Part shown: one piece after another, positions 1-7,735 of the stretch
How the letters are laid out: each line of letters starts with the position of its first letter
Numbering within the stretch: the stretch's first letter is position 1
Assembly (NCBI GenBank): GCA_002439285.1
Contig: DJTQ01000378.1
Coordinates: 1 to 7,735, forward strand
Direction: 5' to 3'
DNA from: Paenibacillaceae bacterium UBA6304
Lineage (GTDB): Bacteria > Bacillota > Bacilli > Paenibacillales > Paenibacillaceae
Length of the DNA stretch: 7,735 nt
Notes under the pieces: model-generated
Databases searched by the model: none
What the model saw: the letters and a program-made list of their open reading frames with translations, nothing else
What the model was told of the DNA's origin: nothing
Made by a program: the position numbers and the translations under genes

Positions 1-42
1 GACGAGAATTTTACTTCTCTTTTAATACTCACTCGTTGTTCA

Positions 43-56
43 GTTTTCAAAGATCA
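43..56 (-). promoter_or_regulatory. boxA-like antitermination element of rRNA leader
   Basis: Read on the minus strand this is TGATCTTTGAAAAC, followed by TGAACAACGAG. It closely resembles the boxA leader sequence of Bacillus-group rRNA operons, where NusB/S10 (NusE) bind nascent RNA so that polymerase passes through the untranslated rRNA genes. It lies about 32 bases downstream of the predicted start from the proximal promoter. A small GAGAA/TTCTC hairpin (4-19) follows. The 16S gene itself is not in the window; its presence just left of position 1 is inferred from this leader and from the lysS-rrn order known in B. subtilis. Confidence 0.75.
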
Positions 57-94
57 ACTTCGTTCGTTATCGCCTTATCAGCGGCAACTTTTTT

Positions 95-123
95 ATTATA
101 CAACATCCGGATCAATTTAGCAA
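95..123 (-). promoter_or_regulatory. rRNA operon proximal promoter (P2)
   Basis: On the minus strand the -35 is TTGCTA (118-123) and the -10 is a perfect TATAAT (95-100), separated by exactly 17 bases. An A-rich stretch immediately upstream of the -35 looks like an UP element. Counting from the -10, the +1 falls on a G at about position 88. That fits what is known of B. subtilis rRNA promoters, which start with G and respond to the GTP pool; whether it holds here is inference. Confidence 0.85.
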
Positions 124-189
124 GCATTATTTTTTTCATTCATTTCTGCGATGTCTTCAATAAAGCTTGTTAACAACGACCGGATATAT

Positions 190-218
190 AATATATCATG
201 GACCGAGAAACTATGCAA
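190..218 (-). promoter_or_regulatory. rRNA operon distal promoter (P1)
   Basis: On the minus strand the -35 is TTGCAT (213-218) and the -10 is TATATT (190-195), 17 bases apart. The -10 is preceded by TGA, an extended -10 element (TGn). Upstream is a strongly AT-rich run (TTTAAATTTATTGAATAAAA) that could act as an UP element. It sits about 95 bases upstream of the second promoter, the tandem spacing familiar from Bacillus rRNA operons. It begins directly after the lysS terminator, so the rRNA operon has its own transcription start. Confidence 0.75.
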
Positions 219-254
219 CACTTTTATTCAATAAATTTAAAGGGAACAAATAAT

Positions 255-286
255 AATGCGGCCCCCGCTTAGGCAGGGGCCGCATT
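255..286 (-). terminator. Intrinsic terminator of lysS
   Basis: A perfect 11-bp inverted repeat (AATGCGGCCCC paired with GGGGCCGCATT) with a 10-base loop starts 9 bases after the lysS stop. On the minus strand it is followed by ATTATTTGTT, a moderate T-rich tract. The GC-rich stem and position fit termination of lysS and isolation of the rRNA promoters from read-through. The T tract is interrupted, so efficiency cannot be judged by eye. Confidence 0.8.
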
Positions 287-295
287 CCATAAACT

Positions 296-2366
<2,071 letters not shown>

Positions 2367-2602
2367 CTCAACCGATTCTCCTGTCATGGAAATAATATTC
2401 GCACTGTGCGGCGGACTACTAGGAAGCTTCAATGGCGGCCCTCCGTTTAATGGAGGTGCAAAAGCGTTCAACCAAAGAAGAACCATAATTCCCGCCTAAC
2501 AACGGCCGTGAAAACTCACGCATCATTGAGAATATCATATGCAATCGCATGGAGGTCAGACCATCCATGTTGTGGAAGTTATCTCCTGAGGCGAATTTAT
2601 AC
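2367..2602 (-). promoter_or_regulatory. Long 5' leader of greA mRNA
   Basis: From the predicted start near 2602 to the greA start codon there are about 235 bases, far more than a simple leader needs. On the minus strand it contains several hairpins: CATGGA/TCCATG with an internal GGT/ACC pair (2548-2569), CGTGA/TCACG with a four-base loop (2507-2520), and CCTCC/GGAGG (2440-2456). A single GGCGG (2492-2496) could pair with either of two CCGCC segments (2434-2438 or 2410-2414). The self-complementary GAAGCTTC (2423-2430) reuses the sequence of the hairpin in front of lysS. It matches no riboswitch or T-box that I recognise, and the boundaries depend on the predicted promoter. Confidence 0.45.
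2419..2568 (-). CDS. Possible 49-aa upstream ORF in the greA leader
   Basis: This reading frame of 49 codons lies wholly inside the predicted greA leader. It starts [16 protein letters not shown] and ends KRRAAIEAS, 52 bases before greA. AGGAG lies upstream, but about 15 bases from the ATG, which is longer than optimal, and the ATG sits in the 3' arm of a hairpin. The peptide is rich in Met, Arg and Ser, has no run of one amino acid as in classical attenuation peptides, and has no domain I recognise. The same frame stays open back to 2685, but that extension crosses the promoter and has no ribosome binding site. It may be a chance ORF or a regulatory leader peptide. Confidence 0.25.
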   Translation of the reverse strand: MDGLTSMRLHMIFSMMREFSRPLLGGNYGSSLVERFCTSIKRRAAIEAS

Positions 2603-2608
2603 TGTGAA

Positions 2609-2637
2609 ATTATAGGATAACCATTCTCAAATGTCAA
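2609..2637 (-). promoter_or_regulatory. Sigma-A promoter for greA
   Basis: On the minus strand this is a fully consensus promoter: -35 TTGACA (2632-2637), 17-base spacer, -10 TATAAT (2609-2614), with +1 predicted at about 2602 (a G). It lies just downstream of the dusB terminator and nothing but greA follows it before the next hairpin. It should be a strong constitutive promoter unless repressed or attenuated in the leader. Confidence 0.9.
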
Positions 2638-2684
2638 TGACGCCCGATTTTTCAAATGAAAACGCTTCACGGTCAGCCCTTCCA

Positions 2685-2717
2685 TCTAAAAAGAGAACCC
2701 CCCATCTCAGGTGGGGG
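2685..2717 (-). terminator. Intrinsic terminator of dusB and the folate operon
   Basis: On the minus strand CCCCCA and TGGGGG (2712-2717 with 2699-2704) form a 6-bp GC-rich stem, extendable by one wobble pair, around a short loop. It is followed by TTCTCTTTTTAG. It starts 9 bases after the dusB stop and precedes the greA promoter, so it marks the end of the folate-dusB transcription unit. Confidence 0.8.
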
Positions 2718-2726
2718 ATATGGGAT

Positions 2727-3728
2727 TTACGCAGATTCCACAGCCGTTTGCATTTCCGTATCCATCTCGGCGACAAAATTCTCAAGAATCCGCACCATTT
2801 CGTCCCGTTTCGTTTCTTCCATAATTACGTCTTTCACCCGGGCTGCCCCCTTCAGGCCCTTCAGGTACCACGCCATATGCTTGCGCATTTCGCGAACGGC
2901 TACGCCCTCTCCTCTCAAGGCAGCCAAGCGATCCATATGCAGGATTGCGATCCGGATCTTCTCTGCGGCTTCAGGTTCAGGCAAAAGAATCCCTGTTTTG
3001 AGATACTCCACCGTACGGTAAAGCATCCAAGGATTGCCCAAAGCACCGCGCCCAATCATAACTCCGTCGCAGCCGGTTTGCTCCAGCATGCGTTTGGCAT
3101 CCTCCGGCGTAGCCACGTCACCGTTTCCGATGACAGGGATCGACACGGCCTCTTTAACCTGCTTTATGAATCCCCAATCCGCTTTCCCGGTATACAATTG
3201 CTCACGCGTACGGCCATGAACGCTGACCGCCTTGCCGCCAGCCTGTTCGACAGCCTTAGCATTATCGATGACATAAATATGCTCGGAATCCCAGCCGATC
3301 CGCATTTTTACCGTCACCGGCTTGCTTACGGCATCCACGACAGCGGAGACCATCTCATAGATTTTGTTCGGATCCAGCAGCCATCGGGCGCCGGCGTCGC
3401 ATTTTGTTACCTTAGGCACCGGGCAGCCCATATTGATATCAATAATATCTGCATTCGTATCCTGATCGACCACTTTAGCCGCTTGGACAAGAGTTTCGCG
3501 GTCTCCTCCGAAAATTTGCAGACTGAGCGGCTTCTCCCGCTCGTCTACGAACAGCATTTCTTTGGTCCGCTTGTTACCGTGAAGGATCGCTTTATCGCTA
3601 ACCATCTCTGCGCAGACAAGCCCGGTGCCGAACTCTTTGGCAATTAACCGGAAAGCCGGGTTGCACACCCCCGCCATCGGGGCTAGCACGACCTGATTCT
3701 TCATTTCAATATCACCGATCTTCAGCAT
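2727..3728 (-). CDS. dusB: tRNA-dihydrouridine synthase (DusB-type)
   Basis: The 333-residue product is an FMN-dependent tRNA dihydrouridine synthase, which uses NADPH to reduce particular uridines in the tRNA D-loop. The TIM barrel shows APMAGV (16-21) binding [16 protein letters not shown] (97-109) with catalytic Cys102, KMRIGW (141-146), VHGRTREQ (170-177), GNGDV (201-205) and [11 protein letters not shown] (224-234). A helical tRNA-binding C terminus ([14 protein letters not shown]) follows. It aligns with the YacF/DusB group of Bacillales. The ATG start has a strong AGGAGGGG 8 bases upstream. The gap from the HTH gene upstream is 111 bases and is filled by repeats (3746-3838), so dusB may be controlled separately from the folate genes although no promoter is evident there. 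It ends at a terminator. Confidence 0.96.
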   Translation of the reverse strand: MLKIGDIEMKNQVVLAPMAGVCNPAFRLIAKEFGTGLVCAEMVSDKAILHGNKRTKEMLFVDEREKPLSLQIFGGDRETLVQAAKVVDQDTNADIIDINMGCPVPKVTKCDAGARWLLDPNKIYEMVSAVVDAVSKPVTVKMRIGWDSEHIYVIDNAKAVEQAGGKAVSVHGRTREQLYTGKADWGFIKQVKEAVSIPVIGNGDVATPEDAKRMLEQTGCDGVMIGRGALGNPWMLYRTVEYLKTGILLPEPEAAEKIRIAILHMDRLAALRGEGVAVREMRKHMAWYLKGLKGAARVKDVIMEETKRDEMVRILENFVAEMDTEMQTAVESA

Positions 3729-3745
3729 GATGCTCCCCTCCTAAA

Positions 3746-3838
3746 AGTTTTGTTAGCAATGCTTCCTGAATTGTCTTCGTACAAAACTTACTTCGGAAGC
3801 ATAGACTTAGTTTTGTTAGCAATACTTCCTGAATTATC
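3746..3838 (-). repeat. Paired 30-bp direct repeats with complementary middle segment
   Basis: Two 30-base copies (3746-3775 and 3809-3838) differ at two positions, both in AGTTTTGTTAGCAATRCTTC and the TGAATTRTC that follows. The 33 bases between them hold ACAAAACT (3781-3788) and GGAAGCAT (3795-3802), the reverse complements of the AGTTTTGT and ATGCTTCC boxes of the repeats. On the minus-strand RNA each middle box can pair with either the upstream or the downstream copy (with one G-U wobble for the upstream copy), so alternative folds are possible. The module ends 4 bases before the dusB ribosome binding site. It may be a copy of a dispersed intergenic repeat or an RNA control element; I cannot tell which without a genome search. 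Confidence 0.85.
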
Positions 3839-3839
3839 G

Positions 3840-4046
3840 TTATTCCGCCTGTTTCAACTCCGCCAAAGTGATTCCAAGAACATCTGCAATTTTATTTAAA
3901 ATTTGATCTTCTGCACGGCGGTTTCCCCGTTCTATGGCCCCTAAGACAGCCAGCGAAATGCCGGACTCGTCAGCAAGCTGCTGCTGCGTGAATCCCTTCA
4001 GTTTCCGGAATGCGCGGATTCGTTGGGCCAGATGCCTGTTTTCCAA
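3840..4046 (-). CDS. yazB: Small Cro/CI-type HTH protein, YazB-like
   Basis: The 68-residue product is essentially one XRE-family helix-turn-helix domain: IRAFRKLKGFTQQQLADESGI, then SLAVLGAIERGNRR, then ILNKIADVLGITLAELKQ. The turn and recognition helix fall at about residues 20-41. The size and position between folK and dusB match yazB of B. subtilis, a predicted DNA-binding protein whose targets I do not know. I place the start at TTG (4044-4046), with GATGGAG seven bases upstream, because no ATG or GTG lies in a sensible position; the frame stays open further upstream within folK but the extra sequence looks like folK read out of frame. The gene therefore overlaps the last 49 bases of folK, suggesting translational coupling. 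It might autoregulate the cluster or act on the repeats just after it; this is speculation. Confidence 0.85.
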   Translation of the reverse strand: MENRHLAQRIRAFRKLKGFTQQQLADESGISLAVLGAIERGNRRAEDQILNKIADVLGITLAELKQAE

Positions 4047-4546
4047 AAGCGTACTCCATCCTTTCCGTTCATGAGGTCCAGGGCGGCATGCGCCTGCTCG
4101 TAGAGTCCGGTAGGATCTTCTCTCGGAACGATGTCGCATAGCGGCACCAGCACGAAAGACCGCTCCAACATGCGCGGATGGGGCAGCGTTAAAAGCGGCG
4201 TATCCATCACTTGGCCTTCCATCCATAATAGATCCAGGTCCACAGTGCGCGGGCCCCAGCGGATTTTTCGTTCGCGCCCGAGAGCAAGCTCTGTCTCCAG
4301 CATGACCTTAAGCAATGCCTCGGGAGTCAGCGAAGTGCGGAGCGCCATGGCCATATTAAGAAAATTCGGCTGATCTTCATAGCCTACCGGATCCGTCTCG
4401 TATAAGTTGGAACTGCGTAGCACCTGGATATCCGGGTGCCCGTCCAGCACCTCCGCGGCTTGGATTAAGGTGGACTCGCGGTCCCCTAAATTAGCCCCTA
4501 ATGCAATATAAGCCTCTGAAGCATCAGAGGTAAAATGTTTAGTCAT
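3998..4546 (-). CDS. folK: 2-amino-4-hydroxy-6-hydroxymethyldihydropteridine pyrophosphokinase (HPPK)
   Basis: The 182-residue protein transfers pyrophosphate from ATP to 6-hydroxymethyl-7,8-dihydropterin, giving the substrate of FolP. Family signatures are present in order: YIALGANLGDR (13-23), the pterin-site segment SNLYETDPVGYEDQPNFLN (46-64), the ATP and Mg-binding RKIRWGPRTVDLDLLW (93-108, with the DLD aspartates) and LPHPRMLERSFVLVPL (120-135). The length is slightly above the usual 160-175 because of a polar C-terminal tail (after about residue 165), which is the part shared with the start of yazB. The ATG has GAAGGA close upstream (short spacing). It begins 9 bases after folB ends, so it is part of the same transcript. 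Confidence 0.96.
   Translation of the reverse strand: MTKHFTSDASEAYIALGANLGDRESTLIQAAEVLDGHPDIQVLRSSNLYETDPVGYEDQPNFLNMAMALRTSLTPEALLKVMLETELALGRERKIRWGPRTVDLDLLWMEGQVMDTPLLTLPHPRMLERSFVLVPLCDIVPREDPTGLYEQAHAALDLMNGKDGVRFWKTGIWPNESAHSGN
4054..4060 (-). promoter_or_regulatory. Ribosome binding site of the yazB-like gene
   Basis: GATGGAG on the minus strand lies 7 bases upstream of the TTG at 4044-4046 and inside folK. It is the only purine-rich site that fits a start just ahead of the HTH domain, and it supports a 68-residue product over the longer open frame. Confidence 0.55.
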
Positions 4547-4555
4547 GGATCCTTC

Positions 4556-4918
4556 TCACTTTCTAGATCGGTGGAGTTCAACCGTCACACCCTCGAAATG
4601 AATGTCAAAAGGCGGATGCGGCTTAGTTACACCAACCGTTAAGGCATCTACCATAGTATAAGTGTCCAATACCGAGGATGCAATATGCTCAGCAAGCGCC
4701 TCGATTAATTTAAAGCTTTTTTGCTCGACAATCCCTTTCACCAGTTCGTGAACTTCGGCATAATTTACCGTCTCGGCAAGATCATCGTTCTGCCCGGCCC
4801 GCTGCAAATCAAGTTCCAGAGTAAGATCTACGTAGAATCGCTGGCCCAACTTCCGCTCCTCATCAAAAACACCGTGGTATCCGTAATATTCCATCCGCCG
4901 AATGATCATTTTATCCAT
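4556..4918 (-). CDS. folB: Dihydroneopterin aldolase
   Basis: The 120-residue protein converts 7,8-dihydroneopterin to 6-hydroxymethyl-7,8-dihydropterin and glycolaldehyde, the step before FolK. Signatures are MEYYGYHGVFDEERKLGQ (9-26) including Glu21, VNYAEV (51-56) with Tyr53, KLIEALAEHIA (70-80) with pterin-anchoring Glu73, and TKPHPP (98-103) with the likely catalytic Lys99. The length is typical, and family members assemble as octamers. The ATG is preceded by GGAGAGA with a 9-base spacing. It lies 25 bases after folP and 9 bases before folK, in the usual sul-folB-folK order. Confidence 0.97.
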   Translation of the reverse strand: MDKMIIRRMEYYGYHGVFDEERKLGQRFYVDLTLELDLQRAGQNDDLAETVNYAEVHELVKGIVEQKSFKLIEALAEHIASSVLDTYTMVDALTVGVTKPHPPFDIHFEGVTVELHRSRK

Positions 4919-4943
4919 AGTTTATCTCTCCGTCCCCTCAGAT

Positions 4944-5780
4944 TCAGGCATATAAAATAGCATCGCACATTTGAGCCGTGCGCTTAATCTCTTTAATATC
5001 GTGCACCCGGACAATTTGACAGCCCTGCGCAATTCCGAAAGCCACCGTAGCCGCGGTCCCAAGAACGACCTCATCCGTCGGCAAGTCCAGCGCGGTTCGA
5101 ATGAACTTTTTGCGGGAGGTGCCCAAGAGCAGCGGAAAACCAAGCTCCATCAGCTGATCCAGCGACTTCATAACCTGCAGGTTTTCAGTATAGTCCTTGG
5201 CAAACCCGATTCCCGGGTCCAGAATAATCTGCTCATCCTTAACACCGGCTTCTCTAGCGACACGGACACTGTCCATCAAATCGTCGGCCACATCCTGGAG
5301 CAAATCTCCATAATCCCGATCATGACGGTTATGCATCAGAATGGCAGGACATCCGAACTCGGCCGCAACAGTGGCCATAAGCGGGTCCCCTTTAAAGCCC
5401 CAAATATCATTGATGATATGGGCCCCGACCTTAAGCGACTCCCGCGCTACCTTCGATTTATAGGTATCCACGGAAATCGGAATATGCGGTACTTCACGAT
5501 GGAGGGCTTCCACTACGGGAACAACGCGCTCCAATTCCTCCTGTTCACTAACCGGTGCATGGCCGGGACGCGTCGATTCACCCCCTAGGTCAATCAGATC
5601 CGCACCCTCGGCGACCATCTGCACAGCATGGCGAACCGCCCGTTCCACATCATTGTAACGCCCTCCATCCGAGAATGAATCGGGAGTCACATTCAAAATC
5701 CCCATAATCAGCGTCTTCCCGCCCAGCGATAATGTCGTTTCACCGCAGCGGTAATCTCTGTGATACAGCTTGTTTCGCAT
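4944..5780 (-). CDS. folP: Dihydropteroate synthase
   Basis: The 278-residue TIM-barrel enzyme joins p-aminobenzoate to 6-hydroxymethyl-dihydropterin pyrophosphate, the step blocked by sulfonamides. Motifs in order are MGILNVTPDSFSDGG (26-40, diphosphate and Mg binding Asn30), IDLGGESTRPG (63-73), ISVDTYK (102-108), INDIWG (123-128), ILDPGIGFAK (186-195), the pABA-site TSRKKF (221-226) and IVRVHDI (256-262). Nothing in these loops looks like a familiar sulfonamide-resistance change. I prefer the ATG at 5778-5780, preceded by GGGAAG and one base after the pabC stop. A GTG at 5793-5795 would add five residues and overlap pabC by 14 bases but has a poorer ribosome site. It is called sul in B. 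subtilis. Confidence 0.97.
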   Translation of the reverse strand: MRNKLYHRDYRCGETTLSLGGKTLIMGILNVTPDSFSDGGRYNDVERAVRHAVQMVAEGADLIDLGGESTRPGHAPVSEQEELERVVPVVEALHREVPHIPISVDTYKSKVARESLKVGAHIINDIWGFKGDPLMATVAAEFGCPAILMHNRHDRDYGDLLQDVADDLMDSVRVAREAGVKDEQIILDPGIGFAKDYTENLQVMKSLDQLMELGFPLLLGTSRKKFIRTALDLPTDEVVLGTAATVAFGIAQGCQIVRVHDIKEIKRTAQMCDAILYA

Positions 5781-5781
5781 C

Positions 5782-6723
5782 CTATCTTCCCACACTCTCT
5801 CTATAAAAATAAATCAGTTGCTTTGTCACCGGCCCGATTTCCCCTCCGCCGACGACGGCGTTCTTTCCCTCAGGTTCGGCAAGCTGAGTCACCGGGACCA
5901 GTTCCTGAACCGAATTCGTGACGAAAATTTCTTCCGCAGACCATAGCCTGTCCCAAGGATAGCGGCCCTCCTCAAGAGAGAGTCCGCACCGGGGGGCCAG
6001 TTCCATAACCTTTGCCCGGGTGATGCCCGGCAAGATACCGGTACCGATTTCCGGCGTATATAGTTTACCTTGTTCTACAAAAAATAAATTGCTGGCAATC
6101 CCTTCAGCCAGATATCCCTCCGCCGTCAATTGCATTCCCTCCGCCGGAAGGCGAATCGATGAGCCTGGAGACTGGGGCGACGGGGAAACCAGGGCTCCAC
6201 CCTGTCGGTGTTGCGTTCCCTGCTCATAGACAGCCAACTCACGGCGTGCCAGCAGATTGTTCATGTAATGGAGCGATTTAAGACGAACCTCGCTCTCCGG
6301 CGTGTTACGCCGAGTCCGGAGCCGCCATAATTGCTTCCCGCGGATATATAACGAAGGATCCATTAGGGGGAGAGGCTTCACGTAAATGATGACCGCCGGC
6401 CGGACATAGTCCTCTGTCGATAGCCCGAGCGGTCCCTCTCCTGCCGAAACAGTTAGGCGGACATATCCTTCGCTGAGACCATTCAAACTCAGCAGTTCCT
6501 TAATTTCTCTCCGGACACGTTCCTCATCCGCTTCATATGGAATCCCAAGGATACCGCAGCCCTCGTTAAGCCGTTGCAGGTGCTTGTCGAGCAGACCAGG
6601 CTCTCCGTCATAAGTCCGGAACGTTTCAAACAGGCCCATCCCGTACATGAAGCCGTGATCCATCACGGATATCACGGCTTCGGCAGAGGGGGTGGGTACT
6701 CCGTTCACCCCGATGTATTTCAT
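5782..6723 (-). CDS. pabC: Aminodeoxychorismate lyase, with an internal insertion
   Basis: The 313-residue protein is a fold-type IV PLP enzyme that splits 4-amino-4-deoxychorismate into p-aminobenzoate and pyruvate. It shows the early [16 protein letters not shown] (21-36), the PLP lysine Lys149 in [21 protein letters not shown] (204-215) with the conserved Glu207, TGILPGITR (228-236) and [15 protein letters not shown] (264-278). It is some 20 residues longer than usual (about 285-295) because of a segment around 167-196, rich in Gln, Gly, Ser and Pro ([18 protein letters not shown]), between the lysine helix and the glutamate strand. The frame is intact across it. The ATG overlaps the pabA stop in ATGA (6720-6723), so translation is probably coupled. 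D-amino acid or branched-chain aminotransferases are related, but the pab context decides. Confidence 0.93.
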   Translation of the reverse strand: MKYIGVNGVPTPSAEAVISVMDHGFMYGMGLFETFRTYDGEPGLLDKHLQRLNEGCGILGIPYEADEERVRREIKELLSLNGLSEGYVRLTVSAGEGPLGLSTEDYVRPAVIIYVKPLPLMDPSLYIRGKQLWRLRTRRNTPESEVRLKSLHYMNNLLARRELAVYEQGTQHRQGGALVSPSPQSPGSSIRLPAEGMQLTAEGYLAEGIASNLFFVEQGKLYTPEIGTGILPGITRAKVMELAPRCGLSLEEGRYPWDRLWSAEEIFVTNSVQELVPVTQLAEPEGKNAVVGGGEIGPVTKQLIYFYRESVGR

Positions 6724-7301
6724 ACTGTAGCTTCGGCCTTCCGGCTGAGAAAATTGCGCAGGATTTGATGTCCGTGATCGGTAATGATCGATTCCGGATG
6801 GAACTGAACGCCCTCAACCGCAAATTCCTTGTGACGCAGTCCCATAATCTCGCCTTCCTCCGTCTCGGCCGTAATCTCCAGACATTCGGGAAGGCTCTCA
6901 CGCTCCACGATCAGGGAATGATAGCGCGTTGCCGTAAATGGCGACGGCAACCCGGCAAATACCGAATCGCCATGATGATGAATCGGGGACGTTTTGCCGT
7001 GCATCAGCCGTTCGGCACGGATCACTTTTCCGCCAAAAGCCTGGCCGATTGCCTGATGTCCAAGACAAACGCCAAAGATCGGAATCGATCCTTTAAACCG
7101 CTCGATCACGCCCAGCGTAATCCCCGCTTCATTCGGCGTACAAGGCCCCGGAGACAACAAAATATGGTCTGGGCGTAGCGCCTCAATTCCTTCCAGATCG
7201 ATTTCGTCATTGCGCCGAACCTTTACCTCTTCCCCTAGCTCTCCCAAATACTGTACCAGGTTGTACGTAAACGAATCATAATTGTCGATGACCAGTATCA
7301 T
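6720..7301 (-). CDS. pabA: Glutamine amidotransferase, PabA/TrpG
   Basis: The 193-residue class I glutamine amidotransferase hydrolyses glutamine and passes ammonia to PabB for aminodeoxychorismate synthesis. The N terminus [20 protein letters not shown] and [13 protein letters not shown] (48-60) are typical. The catalytic triad is Cys79 in [10 protein letters not shown], His168 and Glu170 in GVQFHPES. In B. subtilis this subunit also serves anthranilate synthase (TrpE), so it may be shared here as well; this cannot be tested from the window. The ATG has AGGAGAT 8 bases upstream, which overlaps the pabB stop, and the gene starts 4 bases after pabB. I see no series of spaced GAG/UAG triplets like the B. 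subtilis TRAP site over this start. Confidence 0.96.
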   Translation of the reverse strand: MILVIDNYDSFTYNLVQYLGELGEEVKVRRNDEIDLEGIEALRPDHILLSPGPCTPNEAGITLGVIERFKGSIPIFGVCLGHQAIGQAFGGKVIRAERLMHGKTSPIHHHGDSVFAGLPSPFTATRYHSLIVERESLPECLEITAETEEGEIMGLRHKEFAVEGVQFHPESIITDHGHQILRNFLSRKAEATV

Positions 7302-7305
7302 GACT

Positions 7306-7735
7306 TCATCTCCTGTCCTTCGCCTGAGCGGCGGTATTCTGACTCTGCAGCAGCGCCAAGGCCACAGCCTTGGCTTTATTCCGGCTTTCCTTATACTCCC
7401 GGTGCGGAACCGAATCGATCACGATGCCGGCCCCCGCCTGAATATATCCGAATCCGTCTTTCACGACCAGTGTACGTATAATAATATTTAATTCCATATT
7501 CCCGTTATAGTCAATCCATCCCATAGAGCCTGTATAAGGGCCCCGGGTGACAGGCTCCAATTCCTCAATAATCTCCATCGTCCGGACTTTCGGCGCCCCG
7601 GTGATCGTCCCTCCGGGAAATACGGCAGCAATAGCGTCAAAGGCAGTCTTGTCCGGCGGCAAGTTCGCCTCCACCTCGGATACCAGGTGCATCACATGCG
7701 AGTAATGCTCAATACAGAGCAACTCACTAACGCGA
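7306..7735 (-). CDS. pabB: Aminodeoxychorismate synthase component I, C-terminal part
   Basis: Only the last 142 residues are in the window; the frame is open to the right edge with no start. It is the C-terminal part of the chorismate-binding domain: [12 protein letters not shown], then [49 protein letters not shown] and [20 protein letters not shown]. TrpE, PabB, menaquinone and siderophore chorismate enzymes share this fold. The segment [10 protein letters not shown] rather than the usual TrpE pattern, together with pabA-pabC-folP downstream, favours PabB, which aminates chorismate with ammonia from PabA. The TGA at 7306-7308 lies within the pabA ribosome binding site, implying coupled synthesis of the two subunits. 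Confidence 0.93.
   Translation of the reverse strand, partial: RVSELLCIEHYSHVMHLVSEVEANLPPDKTAFDAIAAVFPGGTITGAPKVRTMEIIEELEPVTRGPYTGSMGWIDYNGNMELNIIIRTLVVKDGFGYIQAGAGIVIDSVPHREYKESRNKAKAVALALLQSQNTAAQAKDRR

Noticed and set aside
2367..2486. Forty-residue N-terminal extension of GreA
   Set aside because: The shorter product has the exact family length and N terminus. The extension has no ribosome site and lies in the structured leader.
2419..2685. 88-codon version of the leader ORF
   Set aside because: Its upstream part runs through the promoter hexamers and begins at the dusB terminator tail without a ribosome site.
2631..3647. Plus-strand open frame of 338 codons opposite dusB
   Set aside because: It mirrors dusB, whose motifs are unmistakable. 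The antisense product has no recognisable domain and no sensible ribosome site; a high-GC third-position bias commonly leaves such frames open.
3729..3839. CRISPR-like array from the two 30-base repeats
   Set aside because: There are only two copies, and the 33-base spacer is partly complementary to the repeats themselves. There is no cas gene.
7302..7380. TRAP binding site over the pabA start, as in B. subtilis
   Set aside because: I looked for a run of GAG/UAG triplets spaced by 2-3 bases on the minus strand and found only isolated ones.

Overview
The window looks like chromosomal DNA from a low-to-moderate G+C Gram-positive bacterium of the Bacillales. Paenibacillus or a close relative is my best guess, from the protein sequences and the gene order. 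Every convincing gene lies on the minus strand, so transcription runs from the right edge to the left. In that direction the order is pabB (cut by the window edge), pabA, pabC, folP, folB, folK, a yazB-like small HTH gene, dusB, greA, lysS, and then the promoter and leader region of a ribosomal RNA operon whose 16S gene would lie beyond position 1. Apart from greA, this matches from memory the pab/sul/folB/folK/yazB/yacF/lysS/rrn order of Bacillus subtilis.

Positions 7735-3840 hold a tightly packed folate cluster. PabB with PabA turns chorismate and glutamine into aminodeoxychorismate, and PabC releases p-aminobenzoate (pABA). FolB converts dihydroneopterin to 6-hydroxymethyl-dihydropterin, FolK pyrophosphorylates it, and FolP joins it to pABA to give dihydropteroate. 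The genes overlap or are separated by at most 25 bases, which points to one transcript with translational coupling. A Cro/CI-type HTH protein starts inside the end of folK. The 111-base gap before dusB holds a pair of 30-base direct repeats with complementary segments between them.

Positions 3728-1 change from folate synthesis to tRNA, transcription and translation functions. dusB (tRNA dihydrouridine synthase) ends at a good intrinsic terminator. A consensus sigma-A promoter follows and drives greA behind a leader of about 235 bases that contains a possible small upstream ORF. A strong hairpin separates greA from lysS, which starts with TTG. lysS ends at a GC-rich terminator, followed by two tandem AT-rich promoters and a boxA-like antitermination sequence of the rRNA operon.

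Most of the window is ordinary core metabolism. The parts that deserve a second look are the non-coding ones: the repeat module in front of dusB, the long greA leader, and the hairpin in front of lysS. The extra segment in PabC is also worth checking. I see no mobile element, CRISPR array, phage gene or novel multi-gene system here.
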